Shown here: positions 25,163 through 33,951 of the stretch, piece by piece
Layout: every line of letters begins with the position of its first letter
Position numbering within the stretch: the first letter of the stretch is position 1
Assembly: GCF_002843605.1 (NCBI RefSeq)
Contig: NZ_CP025263.1
Location: 2,509,501 to 2,573,500, forward strand
Direction: 5' to 3'
From: Pseudomonas sp. S09G 359
Lineage (GTDB): Bacteria > Pseudomonadota > Gammaproteobacteria > Pseudomonadales > Pseudomonadaceae
DNA: 64,000 nucleotides
Translations under genes and position numbers: made by a program
Notes under the pieces: model-generated
Seen by the model: only the letters and a program-made list of their open reading frames with translations
Database searches by the model: none
Told to the model about the DNA's origin: nothing

Positions 25163-26716
25163 ATGCAGCACCAGTGGGATGAAATGCACCGCACCCGCAA
25201 GCCCACGTTCGTGTTGTGTGGCGAGCCCCAGGGGGATGTGCTCAATCTCTATGTTCACGGTTATTCGGCGTTCTTCAACCGCCAACAACTGGGCAGCTTC
25301 AAGGCGCAGTTGGCCGGTATCGAAGGCTCGACCAACCTGATGCTGTTCTGGCCGGCGGGGCATTTCCTGGAAAACCTGTTCGCGCCTTTCAAGGATGTCA
25401 TCGGCGCGATGCTCGGCGGCGGCAGCCTGGGTGCGGCGACGGTGGGGGTGGGCAAGGCGATTGCGTATTTCCTCGATCACTATAAAAGCGTCGAGGCCCG
25501 GGTGGACGAAGTGGCCAGAGGCTTGCTGCCGGAGCTCGCCGCGTACCTGCACGGCGAGTCACTGCAGGTACGCCGTATCAACCTGATCGGGCATTCACTG
25601 GGCGCGCGGATTCTGGTCAAGAGCCTGCTGGCCAGCCCGGAAACCGCCCGTGAGCTGCCGCTGGACAACCTGCTGTTGATGGGCGGCGCGATCTGTACCT
25701 CAAGCCCCTGGGACGAAGTTTCGGCGCCGCTCAAGGGGCGGGTCATCAATTGCCACTCCAGCAAGGACTGGGCGCTGGCCATGAAGCCCGACACCGAGCG
25801 CTGCATCGGCCGTTATGCGATCCCGGTGACGCCGGCGCTCAAGGCCAAGGTCACCAATGTGCACCTGGCGACCTTCGATCACGCCGCCTATTGGCCACAA
25901 TTGCAAACCGTGGTGCAGTACACCGACCTGTTGCACGAGCGGCGTGGCCTGATCCGCTCCGACCAGCGCAGCCGTGAGGTGCGTTTCGCCGAGGAAGACG
26001 CGGAGCTGTTCCCGGCGCTGGTGCAGGCACGGCCGGAGGAGTTGAAGTTCCTCGCCGAGTTGATGGCGCAAAAGCGCAGTGCGTCGATCGATGCCACGGT
26101 GCGTGAGCCGCTCAAGCTGACGATCGAGTTGCAGCGCATGGGCGGCGATACCTTTATGAACCTGGCCCGGGGCCATGGTGTGGGCTATCGCCAGATCGCC
26201 GAAGCTGTGGCGCAGCGCCTGGGCATCAAATTCGACGAGCCCCTGGCCAGCGTGGCGCTGGCGGACCTTGAAGCCCAGGTCGCGGAAACACTCATCGAGC
26301 AGTACAAGGACAAACTCAGCAATGCCGACCGGCAGGTATTCGAGGCTGAGCTCAAGGCCGCCGCGCAAAAAGAACAGGGGTTGTTCAATCGCATTGACGT
26401 CGGCCGCTCGGCCACCACGGCCTTGAGTGGTACGGCATTGGCCGGGCTGACCGGGTTTATCCTGCGCCGAGGCGCCGCCACGGCAATCCCCGTGGTAGGC
26501 CAGGCGTTGGCCGCCGCGATGCTGCTGGTGAGTGGGGTGCGCGCGTTTTCCGGCCCGGCGTACTCGATCACCACCCTGGCGGTGCTGGTGGTCGGCGTGA
26601 TTCGCCAGCGCATGGAGCGTGAAGCGCTGAACCAGGAGATGGACTTGGTGGTGCAGGTAGTGGAAGCGTTTGACCTGCCGCGGGACACGGTGATGCGCAC
26701 GGTTGCGTCCGACTGA
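25163..26716 (+). CDS. DUF726-type alpha/beta hydrolase with C-terminal membrane segment
   Basis: This 517-residue protein has an N-terminal alpha/beta hydrolase domain with the nucleophile Ser145 in GHSLG and LNLYVHGYSAFF near residue 27. This fits the DUF726 (TMCO4-like) group. The C-terminal half has a helical region and two hydrophobic segments (about 412-475: GTALAGLTGFILRRGAATAI, then AMLLVSGVRAFSG). The ATG at 25163 follows AGGAG, although the frame opens further upstream. No operon partner is evident, and the role in lipid or membrane turnover is a guess. Confidence 0.75.
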   Translation: MQHQWDEMHRTRKPTFVLCGEPQGDVLNLYVHGYSAFFNRQQLGSFKAQLAGIEGSTNLMLFWPAGHFLENLFAPFKDVIGAMLGGGSLGAATVGVGKAIAYFLDHYKSVEARVDEVARGLLPELAAYLHGESLQVRRINLIGHSLGARILVKSLLASPETARELPLDNLLLMGGAICTSSPWDEVSAPLKGRVINCHSSKDWALAMKPDTERCIGRYAIPVTPALKAKVTNVHLATFDHAAYWPQLQTVVQYTDLLHERRGLIRSDQRSREVRFAEEDAELFPALVQARPEELKFLAELMAQKRSASIDATVREPLKLTIELQRMGGDTFMNLARGHGVGYRQIAEAVAQRLGIKFDEPLASVALADLEAQVAETLIEQYKDKLSNADRQVFEAELKAAAQKEQGLFNRIDVGRSATTALSGTALAGLTGFILRRGAATAIPVVGQALAAAMLLVSGVRAFSGPAYSITTLAVLVVGVIRQRMEREALNQEMDLVVQVVEAFDLPRDTVMRTVASD

Positions 26717-26757
26717 TAAGCTGCGCGCTTGTCTTAAGTGTTTGCCTGGGATACCGC

Positions 26758-28077
26758 GTGAAATTCAGCCTGCCGAAAATTGCTACCGCCCCGTTCTGCC
26801 CGCCGGAAGTGGCCGGCTCCGTCGCCGTTGATCCCAAGGCTTCATTCTTCAAGCGCATGCTGATGTTTGCCGGGCCGGGGCTGCTGATCTCCATCGGCTA
26901 CATGGACCCGGGCAACTGGGCCACGGCCATCGAGGCCGGGTCGCGCTATGGCTACAGCCTGTTGTTCGTGGTGTTACTGGCCAGCCTGGCGGGGATGGCC
27001 GTGCAGTGCCTGTGCTCGCGGCTGGGCATCGCCACCGGCAAGGACCTGGCGCAACTGTGCCGCGAACGCTATAGCCGGCGCTCCGCACGAACCCAGTGGG
27101 TATTGGCGGAAATCTCCATCATCGCCACCGACCTTGCGGAGGTGCTCGGCTGCGCCCTGGCGTTTCACTTGCTGCTCGGGGTGTCGTTGACCACCGGTAT
27201 TGTCATCACCGCCTTTGATACGTTATTGATCCTGGCCCTGCAAAACCGGGGCTTCCGCCGCCTGGAGGCGATCATGCTGGCGCTGGTGGCGACCATCGGC
27301 GTGTGTTTCGTCATCGAGCTGGTGCTGATCAAACCCTACTGGCCGGACGTGCTCAGCGGTTTTACGCCGTCACTGGCGGCCATCAGTGATGCCGCGCCGC
27401 TGTACCTGGCCATCGGCATTCTTGGCGCCACGGTGATGCCCCATAACCTGTACCTGCACAGTTCGATCGTGCAAACCCGGCTGATCGGCAAAGACCTCGC
27501 CAGCAAACAGGACGCGGTCAAGCTGGCGCGTATCGACACCATCGGTTCCCTGGCCCTGGCGCTGCTGGTCAACGCCGCGATCCTGGTACTCGCCGCTGCG
27601 GCGTTCCACAAGACCGGCCACACCGAGGTGGTGGAAATCCAGGACGCCTACCACCTGCTTGACCCGTTGGTGGGCGGCGCGTTTGCCAGCATCCTGTTCG
27701 GCGTTGCGTTGCTGGCGTCCGGGCAAAGCTCTACGTTTACCGGCACCATCGCCGGGCAAGTGATCATGGAGGGCTACCTCAACCTGCGCATCCCTTGCTG
27801 GCAACGCCGCCTGATTACCCGTGGGCTGGCGCTGATCCCGGCGTTTCTCGGCGTGTGGCTGATGGGCGACGATGCCATTGGCAAGTTGCTGATCCTCAGC
27901 CAGGTGGTGCTCAGCCTGCAATTGCCGTTTGCGCTGTACCCGCTGATCCGCATGACCGGCGATAAGCAACTGATGGGCCCGTTCGTCAATCGGCTGCCCA
28001 CGAGGGTGTTGGCGTGGTTTCTGTTTGCAGTGATCAGCGGGGCGAATGCGTGGTTGATTGGGCAGTGGGTGTTTTGA
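26758..28077 (+). CDS. mntH: Nramp-type divalent metal (Mn2+) transporter MntH
   Basis: This 439-residue protein has 11 predicted helices. It carries the Nramp metal-binding signatures DPGN (near residue 50) and MPH (near 227), and GQSSTFTGTIAGQ near 323. It imports Mn2+ and Fe2+ with protons. Translation starts at GTG. No MntR-type operator was recognised in the short 41-nt upstream gap. Confidence 0.92.
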   Translation: MKFSLPKIATAPFCPPEVAGSVAVDPKASFFKRMLMFAGPGLLISIGYMDPGNWATAIEAGSRYGYSLLFVVLLASLAGMAVQCLCSRLGIATGKDLAQLCRERYSRRSARTQWVLAEISIIATDLAEVLGCALAFHLLLGVSLTTGIVITAFDTLLILALQNRGFRRLEAIMLALVATIGVCFVIELVLIKPYWPDVLSGFTPSLAAISDAAPLYLAIGILGATVMPHNLYLHSSIVQTRLIGKDLASKQDAVKLARIDTIGSLALALLVNAAILVLAAAAFHKTGHTEVVEIQDAYHLLDPLVGGAFASILFGVALLASGQSSTFTGTIAGQVIMEGYLNLRIPCWQRRLITRGLALIPAFLGVWLMGDDAIGKLLILSQVVLSLQLPFALYPLIRMTGDKQLMGPFVNRLPTRVLAWFLFAVISGANAWLIGQWVF

Positions 28078-28093
28078 TCGAGGTCGGGCGGTA

Positions 28094-28471
28094 CTAAACG
28101 AGGATCGCCAAGGATGTGTACTGGGCGACCTGTGGATCAGCGGTCAATAACTTCATCGGTTCGCTCATGGCTGTCGCAACAATGAGCCTGTCGAAAGGAT
28201 CTTTGTGATGGTGCTCAAGGTCCTTTACCGCTATAGCATGTTCTGAGGTGATGGGCAGTTCGACAAATCCGCTATCCAGGCAGCATTCACGGATTTCCTC
28301 CAGGTCGACCGTAAGTTTTCCCAGGCCGACCTTGATTGCCATCTCCCAAAATGTGGCAGCGCTGATGTAAATTTCCGCTGCACTCTCAATCAGCTTTTTG
28401 GCTTTATTGGATAACTTGGGGTCATCAGTCAGTACCCATAGCAGGATATGGGTATCCAACAGCACTCTCAT
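28094..28471 (-). CDS. PIN-domain toxin (VapC-like)
   Basis: This 125-residue protein has the PIN acidic residues: LLDTHILLW at the N-terminus, AATFWEMAIKVGLGKL in the middle and DPFDRLIVATAM toward the end. PIN toxins are RNases. The start overlaps the antitoxin stop as ATGA. The partner is a Phd-type antitoxin rather than VapB. Confidence 0.9.
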   Translation of the reverse strand: MRVLLDTHILLWVLTDDPKLSNKAKKLIESAAEIYISAATFWEMAIKVGLGKLTVDLEEIRECCLDSGFVELPITSEHAIAVKDLEHHHKDPFDRLIVATAMSEPMKLLTADPQVAQYTSLAILV

Positions 28472-28707
28472 GAAGAACTGCCTTCGAAGGCAGCCAATAT
28501 ATCGTCAGGTAAGGCGGCGTCAAAGTCTTCAGGGATGACGAGCTTCCCTTTCATTGCGCCAATTCGTCGACCTTTGGATTTGCCCACGGGTACAAGCTGC
28601 GCCATCGCACGTCCATGCTTGGCGATGGTGATGATTTTGCCGCTGGCGGCTTCATCGACCAGTTTGGACAAGTTATTTTTCGCTTCACCCAAAGGTACGG
28701 TAATCAT
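28468..28707 (-). CDS. Phd/YefM-type antitoxin
   Basis: This 79-residue protein has the Phd fold (ITVPLGEAKNNLSKLVDEAA, then ITIAKHGRAMAQLVP). The ATG at 28707 was chosen because it matches the family start. The same frame is open for 63 more codons upstream, including an ATG at 28827 with a good GGAG site, but a probable operator lies between the two. The short tail should bind the PIN toxin. Confidence 0.87.
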   Translation of the reverse strand: MITVPLGEAKNNLSKLVDEAASGKIITIAKHGRAMAQLVPVGKSKGRRIGAMKGKLVIPEDFDAALPDDILAAFEGSSS

Positions 28708-28721
28708 GTGGCGTTCCCCAT

Positions 28722-28745
28722 ATTTTGGCCAAATATAGCCAAAAT
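28722..28745. promoter_or_regulatory. Operator/promoter of the Phd-PIN pair
   Basis: The exact inverted repeat ATTTTGGC-N8-GCCAAAAT lies 15 nt upstream of the antitoxin start. Its centre on the minus strand reads TATATT, a good -10 element. Binding of the antitoxin here would block RNA polymerase, which is the usual autoregulation. Confidence 0.6.
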
Positions 28746-28951
28746 TAAGAGAGCTATCAAAGTTCGTCCGACAGTTGGCTGAAGCAGTTCGTCCAGCGGG
28801 GGATTTTTTGTAGTAGATGACTTCCATGGCATATCTCCAAAAAGAGTTAGCCGGAGTTTGCGCCAGACGTCCTTGTCTAGAAATACTGGCCCGCAAAATC
28901 AGAGCAAACCTACTTTTCCAGGTAGGAAATTTTCTCTATAGCTCTGGCCAC

Positions 28952-29884
28952 TCATCGATCCCAATACGGTACCACCCCAAAACACTCCACAAAATAATCA
29001 ATCACCGTGCGCACCTTCAACGACAGGCGCCGGCTGCCGGGCCATAGCGCGGCAATCTGCTGCGGTTCCAGGGTGGTCGCCACTTCGTAGTCGGTCAGTA
29101 CCGCCTGCAAGGTGCCGGCGCGCAGGCCTTCGCCGATCAGCCAGGACGGAAACACCACCAGCCCCAGGCCCTGTTCGGCGGCGTGGGTGAGGGTGTCGGC
29201 GTGGTTGCCGGTGATCGGACCGTTGACGCTGTAGGGCTTCCAGTCGCCGTGGCCCTTGCGGAAGAACCAGCGTTGCTGGCCGGTGATGCCCTTATAGGCC
29301 AGGCACTGGTGGTTGCTCAGTTCGTCCGGGTGTTGAGGCGTGCCGTGCCGGGCCAGGTAGGCCGGGCTGGCGGCCACGCGAAAGCGTTGGGGGGCAAAGA
29401 TGCGCGCCTGCATGCTGGAGTCGTTGAGCACGCCGATGCGGAACATCAAGTCGGTACCGTCCTGCAACGGGTCTACATAAGTGTCGGTCTGCTGGATATC
29501 CAATTGCAGCTTCGGATAGCGCCGGCACAACTCGCCCAGCCACGGTGACAGGTGACGCTGGCCAAATACCATCGGTGCGTTGATCCGCACCAGGCCGCTG
29601 GGTTCGCTTTGCTGTTCCTGCAGTGCCTGGCCGGCGGCTTCCAGTTGCTCGAGCATCAAGCGCGCATGCCGCCCGAGCAGGCGGCCCGCCTCGGTGGGGC
29701 TGACCGCGCGGGTGTGGCGATAGAGCAACTGCTGGCCGAGGGCCTGCTCCATCAGCTGGATCTGCCGGGAGATCGAAGACGGCGCCAGGCCTTCGCGGCG
29801 CGCCACTTCGGAAAAACTGCCGTGGTCCAGTACCGCGACGAACAGGCGTAGTGCCTTGAAACCCAGTTCATTCAAACCCTGCAT
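28952..29884 (-). CDS. LysR family regulator
   Basis: This 310-residue protein has an N-terminal HTH (ALRLFVAVLDHGSFSEVARR, then EGLAPSSISRQI) and an effector domain of the type seen in CrgA-like LysR proteins. The ATG at 29884 (MQGLNELGF) fits the family. The frame opens 24 codons earlier. It is divergent from two small membrane transporters of the YdcZ type, which are its likely targets. Confidence 0.88.
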   Translation of the reverse strand: MQGLNELGFKALRLFVAVLDHGSFSEVARREGLAPSSISRQIQLMEQALGQQLLYRHTRAVSPTEAGRLLGRHARLMLEQLEAAGQALQEQQSEPSGLVRINAPMVFGQRHLSPWLGELCRRYPKLQLDIQQTDTYVDPLQDGTDLMFRIGVLNDSSMQARIFAPQRFRVAASPAYLARHGTPQHPDELSNHQCLAYKGITGQQRWFFRKGHGDWKPYSVNGPITGNHADTLTHAAEQGLGLVVFPSWLIGEGLRAGTLQAVLTDYEVATTLEPQQIAALWPGSRRLSLKVRTVIDYFVECFGVVPYWDR

Positions 29885-30000
29885 CGTGGCTCCGTGCTGT
29901 GCGTAATGCGCAAAGGTGTTATCCGTATGCTCCCATTTATCGCACAGGACAGCCACCGGATAATGCGCGCCATGTTCCTTTCCTAACGCGCAGGTGATGT

Positions 30001-30489
30001 ATGCAGGCCAGTTCCATCGAGGGTGTAGCGCAGGCTACGCCGAAAAAAAACCTACTACGGTTGTTGTTGCTGCCGCTGGTGATTCTGGCCGGCATGGGCC
30101 TGTCGGTGGAAGCCGGTTTGCTCGGGCCTCTAGGGGCGCAGGTCGGGCATTTGTGGGCGACGCTGAGCATTTTTGGCGTCGGCACGGCGATCCTGTTTTT
30201 GCTGCTGCTGTTCAGCGGCCCGCAAAAGGGCCCGGCATTGACCGACCTGCCACGCTGGCAGTTGATCGGTGGCTTCCTGGGGCCAATGTATGTGGTGGTG
30301 CTGACCCTGGCCACGCCGCATATCGGTATTGCGATGACCATGATCGCGATTCTGTCGGGCCAGGTGGGCAAGAGCGTGCTGATCGACCATTTCGGCTGGT
30401 TCGGCACGGCGCGCAAACGCGTGAATGGCGAGCGCTGGATTGCCCTGGCGTTGATTGTGGCGGCACTTGTTCTAATTGCACGAGGTTAA
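30001..30489 (+). CDS. YdcZ/DUF606 family small membrane transporter, first of pair
   Basis: This 162-residue protein has five hydrophobic segments typical of the half-size DMT proteins of the YdcZ (DUF606) family, with PRWQLIGGFLGPMYVVVLTL and AILSGQVGKSVLIDHFGWFG. The last motif (GQ...DHFGW) recurs in the next gene. The two may form a heterodimer. Substrate unknown. Confidence 0.85.
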   Translation: MQASSIEGVAQATPKKNLLRLLLLPLVILAGMGLSVEAGLLGPLGAQVGHLWATLSIFGVGTAILFLLLLFSGPQKGPALTDLPRWQLIGGFLGPMYVVVLTLATPHIGIAMTMIAILSGQVGKSVLIDHFGWFGTARKRVNGERWIALALIVAALVLIARG

Positions 30490-30493
30490 GGCG

Positions 30494-30946
30494 ATGAATC
30501 TGATTCTGTTATTGGTGGTGGTGGTTGCCGCAGGCGCGGTCCTGAGTGTGCAAGCGGCAATCAACGGTCGCCTGGGCCAGACGGTGGGCGTGTTGCGCAG
30601 CAGCTTGGTGACCTTTGCGGTCGGCGCCCTGGTCACCGCGCTGCTTATTTTCTTCTTTGAACCGGCCCAGGCCGTGAGCTTGCTGGAGGTGCCGAAGTGG
30701 CAGCTGACCGGCGCCCTGTTTGGCGTGGTATACATGATGGTGATGGTCGGCGCGGTACCGGTCGTCGGCACTGCGGTGGCCACCGTTGCGGTGATCACGG
30801 GCCAATTGGGCATGGGCATGCTGATCGACAACTTCGGCTGGCTGGGCAACCCGGCCATAGAACTGTCGAGTGGTCGGATCGTGGCAATGGCCTGTCTGGC
30901 CCTGGCGCTGGTGTTCATGTACCGCAGCAATACGCGCACCGACTGA
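30494..30946 (+). CDS. YdcZ/DUF606 family small membrane transporter, second of pair
   Basis: This 150-residue paralogue of the preceding protein shares PKWQLTGALFGVVYMMVMVG and VITGQLGMGMLIDNFGWLG. The ATG at 30494 is 4 nt after the previous stop, so the genes are co-translated. The paired arrangement suggests a heteromeric carrier, possibly controlled by the divergent LysR protein. Confidence 0.85.
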   Translation: MNLILLLVVVVAAGAVLSVQAAINGRLGQTVGVLRSSLVTFAVGALVTALLIFFFEPAQAVSLLEVPKWQLTGALFGVVYMMVMVGAVPVVGTAVATVAVITGQLGMGMLIDNFGWLGNPAIELSSGRIVAMACLALALVFMYRSNTRTD

Positions 30947-31035
30947 TGGGGTGAACCATCGACGATGGGCGACAGTCACTGCTTAAGGTGCTGGCGCCCG
31001 CCGCACCGGGACGACCATGAAGAAGGAGTCTGACC

Positions 31036-31206
31036 ATGCCAGATAAAACCTGTGCCTGCCCACATTGCAAATGTGTGCTGGGTGTTGATGCGGTGATGAA
31101 GGACGGTAAAGGTTATTGCTGTCAGGGCTGTGCGGAGCACCACGCGCACGGTGAGCCCTGCGCGGCGGCCACGGGCTGTGAGTGCGCCAAGTCGGCTCAT
31201 GGTTAA
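31036..31206 (+). CDS. bmtA: Bacterial metallothionein
   Basis: This 56-residue protein has ten cysteines: CxCPHCxC at residues 6-13, then C28, C29, C32, C42, C48 and C50. Histidines at 10, 35, 36, 38 and 55 add possible ligands. Pseudomonas metallothioneins bind Zn and Cd with this CxCxxCxC ... CCxxC layout. A strong AAGGAG precedes the ATG by 7-8 nt. The gene is independent of its neighbours and is followed by a REP-type hairpin. Confidence 0.92.
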   Translation: MPDKTCACPHCKCVLGVDAVMKDGKGYCCQGCAEHHAHGEPCAAATGCECAKSAHG

Positions 31207-31219
31207 ACGCGGTTGACAG

Positions 31220-31262
31220 TGTGGGAGGGCGCAAGTCGAATCGTCGCACCGCCCCTCCCACA
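31220..31262. repeat. Short REP hairpin after the metallothionein gene
   Basis: GTGGGAGGGC pairs with GCCCCTCCCAC with one bulged base across a short centre. It resembles a compact REP doublet and sits between convergent genes, where it could also act in 3'-end stabilisation. Confidence 0.65.
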
Positions 31263-31282
31263 TTTCATCTGTTTGGCTTGGG

Positions 31283-31555
31283 TTATTGGGTTTCCAATTC
31301 CAGCCGCAGACTGTGATCGGACATGCGCTGTCGATCTTTGACTACACCGCTTGTGCGTCGCCCCTCCAGCGCAAACACCACGGTTTGCGCGTGATGCAAA
31401 TCATCCGGCAGTGGCTGGAACACCTTCAGCACCAGCCAACCAGGCTTATGCTGCAAGCTCACGTGGCACTCCGCGTGCTTGGCCAGTGGCCCGAACAGGG
31501 TGTCCTGGGTGTAGTCAATGCGCGCCTTGCCATTGACTTGCGCTGGTAAATTCAC
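31283..31555 (-). CDS. Small conserved protein, unknown function
   Basis: This 90-residue protein has a predicted GTG start at 31555, chosen because AAGGAG lies 7 nt upstream. The frame is open 12 codons further but without a ribosome site there. Content: KARIDYTQDTLFGPLAKHAE and HKPGWLVLKVFQPLPDDL. No membrane segment and no family recognised. It follows the DUF6555-like gene by 16 nt, so the two are probably co-transcribed. Confidence 0.65.
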   Translation of the reverse strand: MNLPAQVNGKARIDYTQDTLFGPLAKHAECHVSLQHKPGWLVLKVFQPLPDDLHHAQTVVFALEGRRTSGVVKDRQRMSDHSLRLELETQ

Positions 31556-31571
31556 CGGTATCGCTCCTTGA

Positions 31572-31814
31572 TCAAGCTTGGGCGCGCGCATCCGAGCGAC
31601 GCCATTGCACGTTGGTAATGCCGTACCTTTCGGCCTGTTCCTGGCTGGTCTTCTTCACCTGTTCACGGGCGAAACGGCCGATACGGCCCACGCCGGCGTC
31701 GCAGCTTGCCCAATGCCAGGCTTCAGCAGCGTCGAGCTTCTCCAGGCGGATGATGAACGACTTGGGTTCGCCCTGTAGGGTGTAGTCGATCACGAACAGT
31801 TTTGCGTTATTCAT
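31572..31814 (-). CDS. Small conserved Pseudomonas protein (DUF6555-like)
   Basis: This 80-residue cytoplasmic protein begins MNNAKLFVIDYTLQGEPKSF and contains AAEAWHWASCDAGVGRIGRF and a basic C-terminus. I recall this pattern as DUF6555, a Pseudomonas-restricted family of unknown function. It is the first gene of a two-gene minus-strand unit, divergent from an AraC gene. Confidence 0.7.
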   Translation of the reverse strand: MNNAKLFVIDYTLQGEPKSFIIRLEKLDAAEAWHWASCDAGVGRIGRFAREQVKKTSQEQAERYGITNVQWRRSDARAQA

Positions 31815-31931
31815 TGGCCCATCGATCCTGGTGGTCTAAAGCTAGTGATCCCCCTGGGCGGCAAAAATTCACTCGGATTGTCGGACGGTCGTCATTACCA
31901 TGGTGGCTCACCCTTGCCTGATGTGCACCCC

Positions 31932-32708
31932 ATGGCCCTGGCTGCGCCCCCTGACCTCAGTGATCACGCCGTCCCCGTACAACCGCTCGCGCGTACCTAC
32001 CCGCGTGGCTTGTATGTGGAGCCCCACAGCCATGACTGGGGCCAGTTGCTCTATGCGATGAGCGGTGTGATGTGGGTCGAAACACCCCGCGAAGCCCTGG
32101 TGGTGCCACCCCAGCGAGCGGTGTGGCTGCCGCCGGGGGTGGAGCATGGAATTCGCGTGGTGTCGGATTTGCAGATGCGCAATATCTACCTGCGCCCGGC
32201 GCTGGCGGCGACGCTGGACAGCCAGGTGCAAGTCATTGAGGTCGGTGGGTTGCTGCGCGAGCTGATCGTGACGCTGGTGGAGCAGGGCGACAGCGGCGAC
32301 GCGGCGTACTACGACGCTGTGGTCGGCCTGGCATTGCTGGAACTGCAACGAGCGCGCCGCTCGCAGATCCGCATCGGCATGCCGGTGGCGGCCGACCGGC
32401 GCCTGATCAACGCGTGCCAGGCGGTGATGGCCGCGCCGTCGCTGGAGATCCCGTTCGAGCAGCATGCCGAAGCGGCGGGTGCCAGCGTGCGCACCTTGGC
32501 GCGGTTGTTCCAGAACCATCTGGGCATGGGCTTCGCCGAATGGCGCCGGCAGGTGCAACTGGCCACGGCGGTGGCAGAGTTGATCCAAGGCGAACCGATC
32601 AGCGCCATTGCGCGCTCCCTGGGCTACTCGCCGAGCAGTTTCAGCGACATGTTCCGTCGCGAACTGGGGATGGCGCCGTCGCAGTATGTGGGTTGGCCGA
32701 AATCCTGA
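31932..32708 (+). CDS. AraC family regulator
   Basis: This protein is 258 residues from the ATG at 31932 (287 if the upstream ATG at 31845 is used; neither has a clear ribosome site). It has a cupin-like N-domain (GLYVEPHSHDWGQLLYAMSG, VPPQRAVWLPPGVEHGI) and a C-terminal AraC HTH (VRTLARLFQNHLGMGFAEWR, AIARSLGYSPSSFSDMFRRE). It precedes a XapX protein and a quinone-reductase-like dehydrogenase, which it may control. Confidence 0.83.
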   Translation: MALAAPPDLSDHAVPVQPLARTYPRGLYVEPHSHDWGQLLYAMSGVMWVETPREALVVPPQRAVWLPPGVEHGIRVVSDLQMRNIYLRPALAATLDSQVQVIEVGGLLRELIVTLVEQGDSGDAAYYDAVVGLALLELQRARRSQIRIGMPVAADRRLINACQAVMAAPSLEIPFEQHAEAAGASVRTLARLFQNHLGMGFAEWRRQVQLATAVAELIQGEPISAIARSLGYSPSSFSDMFRRELGMAPSQYVGWPKS

Positions 32709-32728
32709 AGCACTTGGCCGATGCTTCA
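32706..32728 (+). terminator. Possible hairpin at the end of the AraC gene
   Basis: TGAAGCA-N9-TGCTTCA is an exact 7-bp stem that starts at the AraC stop codon. No U-run follows, so it may be a weak terminator or a protein site. Confidence 0.3.
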
Positions 32729-32777
32729 GGGTCGGGCTTCCTACACTGAGCGCATCAATCAATCAGGCGCCCACCCC

Positions 32778-32951
32778 ATGAATTATCTGATCTCCCTGGC
32801 CATCGGCCTGTTTGTCGGCGTGATCTATGGCGCCCTGGATTTCCGCTCGCCCGCGCCGCCGGCTATCGCCCTGGTGGGCCTGATGGGCATGTTGCTGGGC
32901 GAGAAGCTGTGGCCCATGGGGCGGCAGCTGGTCAGTGGTTGGTTGTCGTGA
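32778..32951 (+). CDS. XapX domain small membrane protein
   Basis: This 57-residue protein has two membrane helices (NYLISLAIGLFVGVIYGAL and PAIALVGLMGMLLGEKLW) joined by the RSPAPP turn that is typical of XapX (DUF1427) proteins. It lies 28 nt before the dehydrogenase gene. The family is small and poorly characterised. Confidence 0.85.
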   Translation: MNYLISLAIGLFVGVIYGALDFRSPAPPAIALVGLMGMLLGEKLWPMGRQLVSGWLS

Positions 32952-32979
32952 TCTTCTTTCCCTTCGATGGATACTGCCC

Positions 32980-33939
32980 ATGAAAGCCCTGCAATTTTCC
33001 GCCACCGGCGACCTCAATGCCCTGCGTTTCGTCGACGTCGCCACCCCAGTGCCGGCGGCCAATGAGGTGCTGGTACAGATCAAGGCCGCAGGCCTCAACC
33101 CCAGCGACGTAAAAAACCTGCTCGGCCGCTTCCCCTATACCACCTTGCCGCGCATTCCCGGCCGGGACTTTGCCGGGGTGGTGGTGCAGGGCCCGCAGGC
33201 GCTGGTGGGCCAGGAAGTCTGGGGCACCGGGCGCGACCTGGGGTTTTTCGCCGACGGCTCCCACGCGCAGTACCTCACCGTGTCGGCCAAGGGCGTGGCG
33301 CATAAACCCAGCCACCTGAGTTTCGCCCAAGCCGCCAGCCTCGGCGTGCCGTACACCACCGCCTGGGACGCGCTGGAGCGCAGCGGTGTGGGCAAAGGCA
33401 CGCGGTTGCTGGTGATTGGCGCCAATGGCGCCGTAGGCAGCGCGACGTTGGCCTTGGCGAAAATTCGCGGCGCTGAGGTGCTGGCGGCGGTACGCCGGGC
33501 GGATCAGGTCGAGGTGCTGCAGGCGCAGGGTTTCGACGCGATTGCCCTGGCCGCGCCGGAAGAACTCGGCGCGCAGGTGAATGCAGTATTCAAGGGCGGT
33601 GCCGATGTGATCTTCGATACCACCGGGTTCTGGCTCCCCGCGGCCGTGGCCGGCCTGGCGCCGTTCGGTCGTATCGCGATCATTGCCGCACCGGTGGACG
33701 GCCACGTGCAATTGCCGGCCCTGGCCCTGTACCGCAAGGGCGGCTCGGTGGTGGGGATCAATTCGTTGCTTTACAACTGCGAGCAGTGCGCGGTCATGCT
33801 GGAGCAGTTCGGCCGCTTCTTTGATGAAGGCTTGCTGCCGCTGCCCACCGGCCTGCGCGCAGTGGCGCTGGCCGATGGCGTGCAGTGCTTTGAAGAAGTG
33901 AATCAGGGCAGTGCGGACAAGATCATTTTCCTGCCCTGA
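32980..33939 (+). CDS. Quinone oxidoreductase-like MDR dehydrogenase
   Basis: This 319-residue protein has the zinc-independent MDR layout: LNPSDVKNLLGRFP (about 40-53), PRIPGRDFAGVV, and the NAD(P)H loop VIGANGAVGSATLALA near residue 147. No structural or catalytic zinc cysteines are seen. It probably reduces quinones or enones with NADPH. The ATG at 32980 was preferred over a frame opening 15 codons upstream. Confidence 0.88.
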   Translation: MKALQFSATGDLNALRFVDVATPVPAANEVLVQIKAAGLNPSDVKNLLGRFPYTTLPRIPGRDFAGVVVQGPQALVGQEVWGTGRDLGFFADGSHAQYLTVSAKGVAHKPSHLSFAQAASLGVPYTTAWDALERSGVGKGTRLLVIGANGAVGSATLALAKIRGAEVLAAVRRADQVEVLQAQGFDAIALAAPEELGAQVNAVFKGGADVIFDTTGFWLPAAVAGLAPFGRIAIIAAPVDGHVQLPALALYRKGGSVVGINSLLYNCEQCAVMLEQFGRFFDEGLLPLPTGLRAVALADGVQCFEEVNQGSADKIIFLP

Positions 33940-33951
33940 CACATCTCTAAT

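Noticed and set aside
28708..28896. Longer antitoxin reading from an upstream ATG with a GGAG site (28827)
   Set aside because: The frame is open, but the probable promoter/operator lies between the two starts and the extra residues do not match Phd proteins. It may be a remnant of another gene start.
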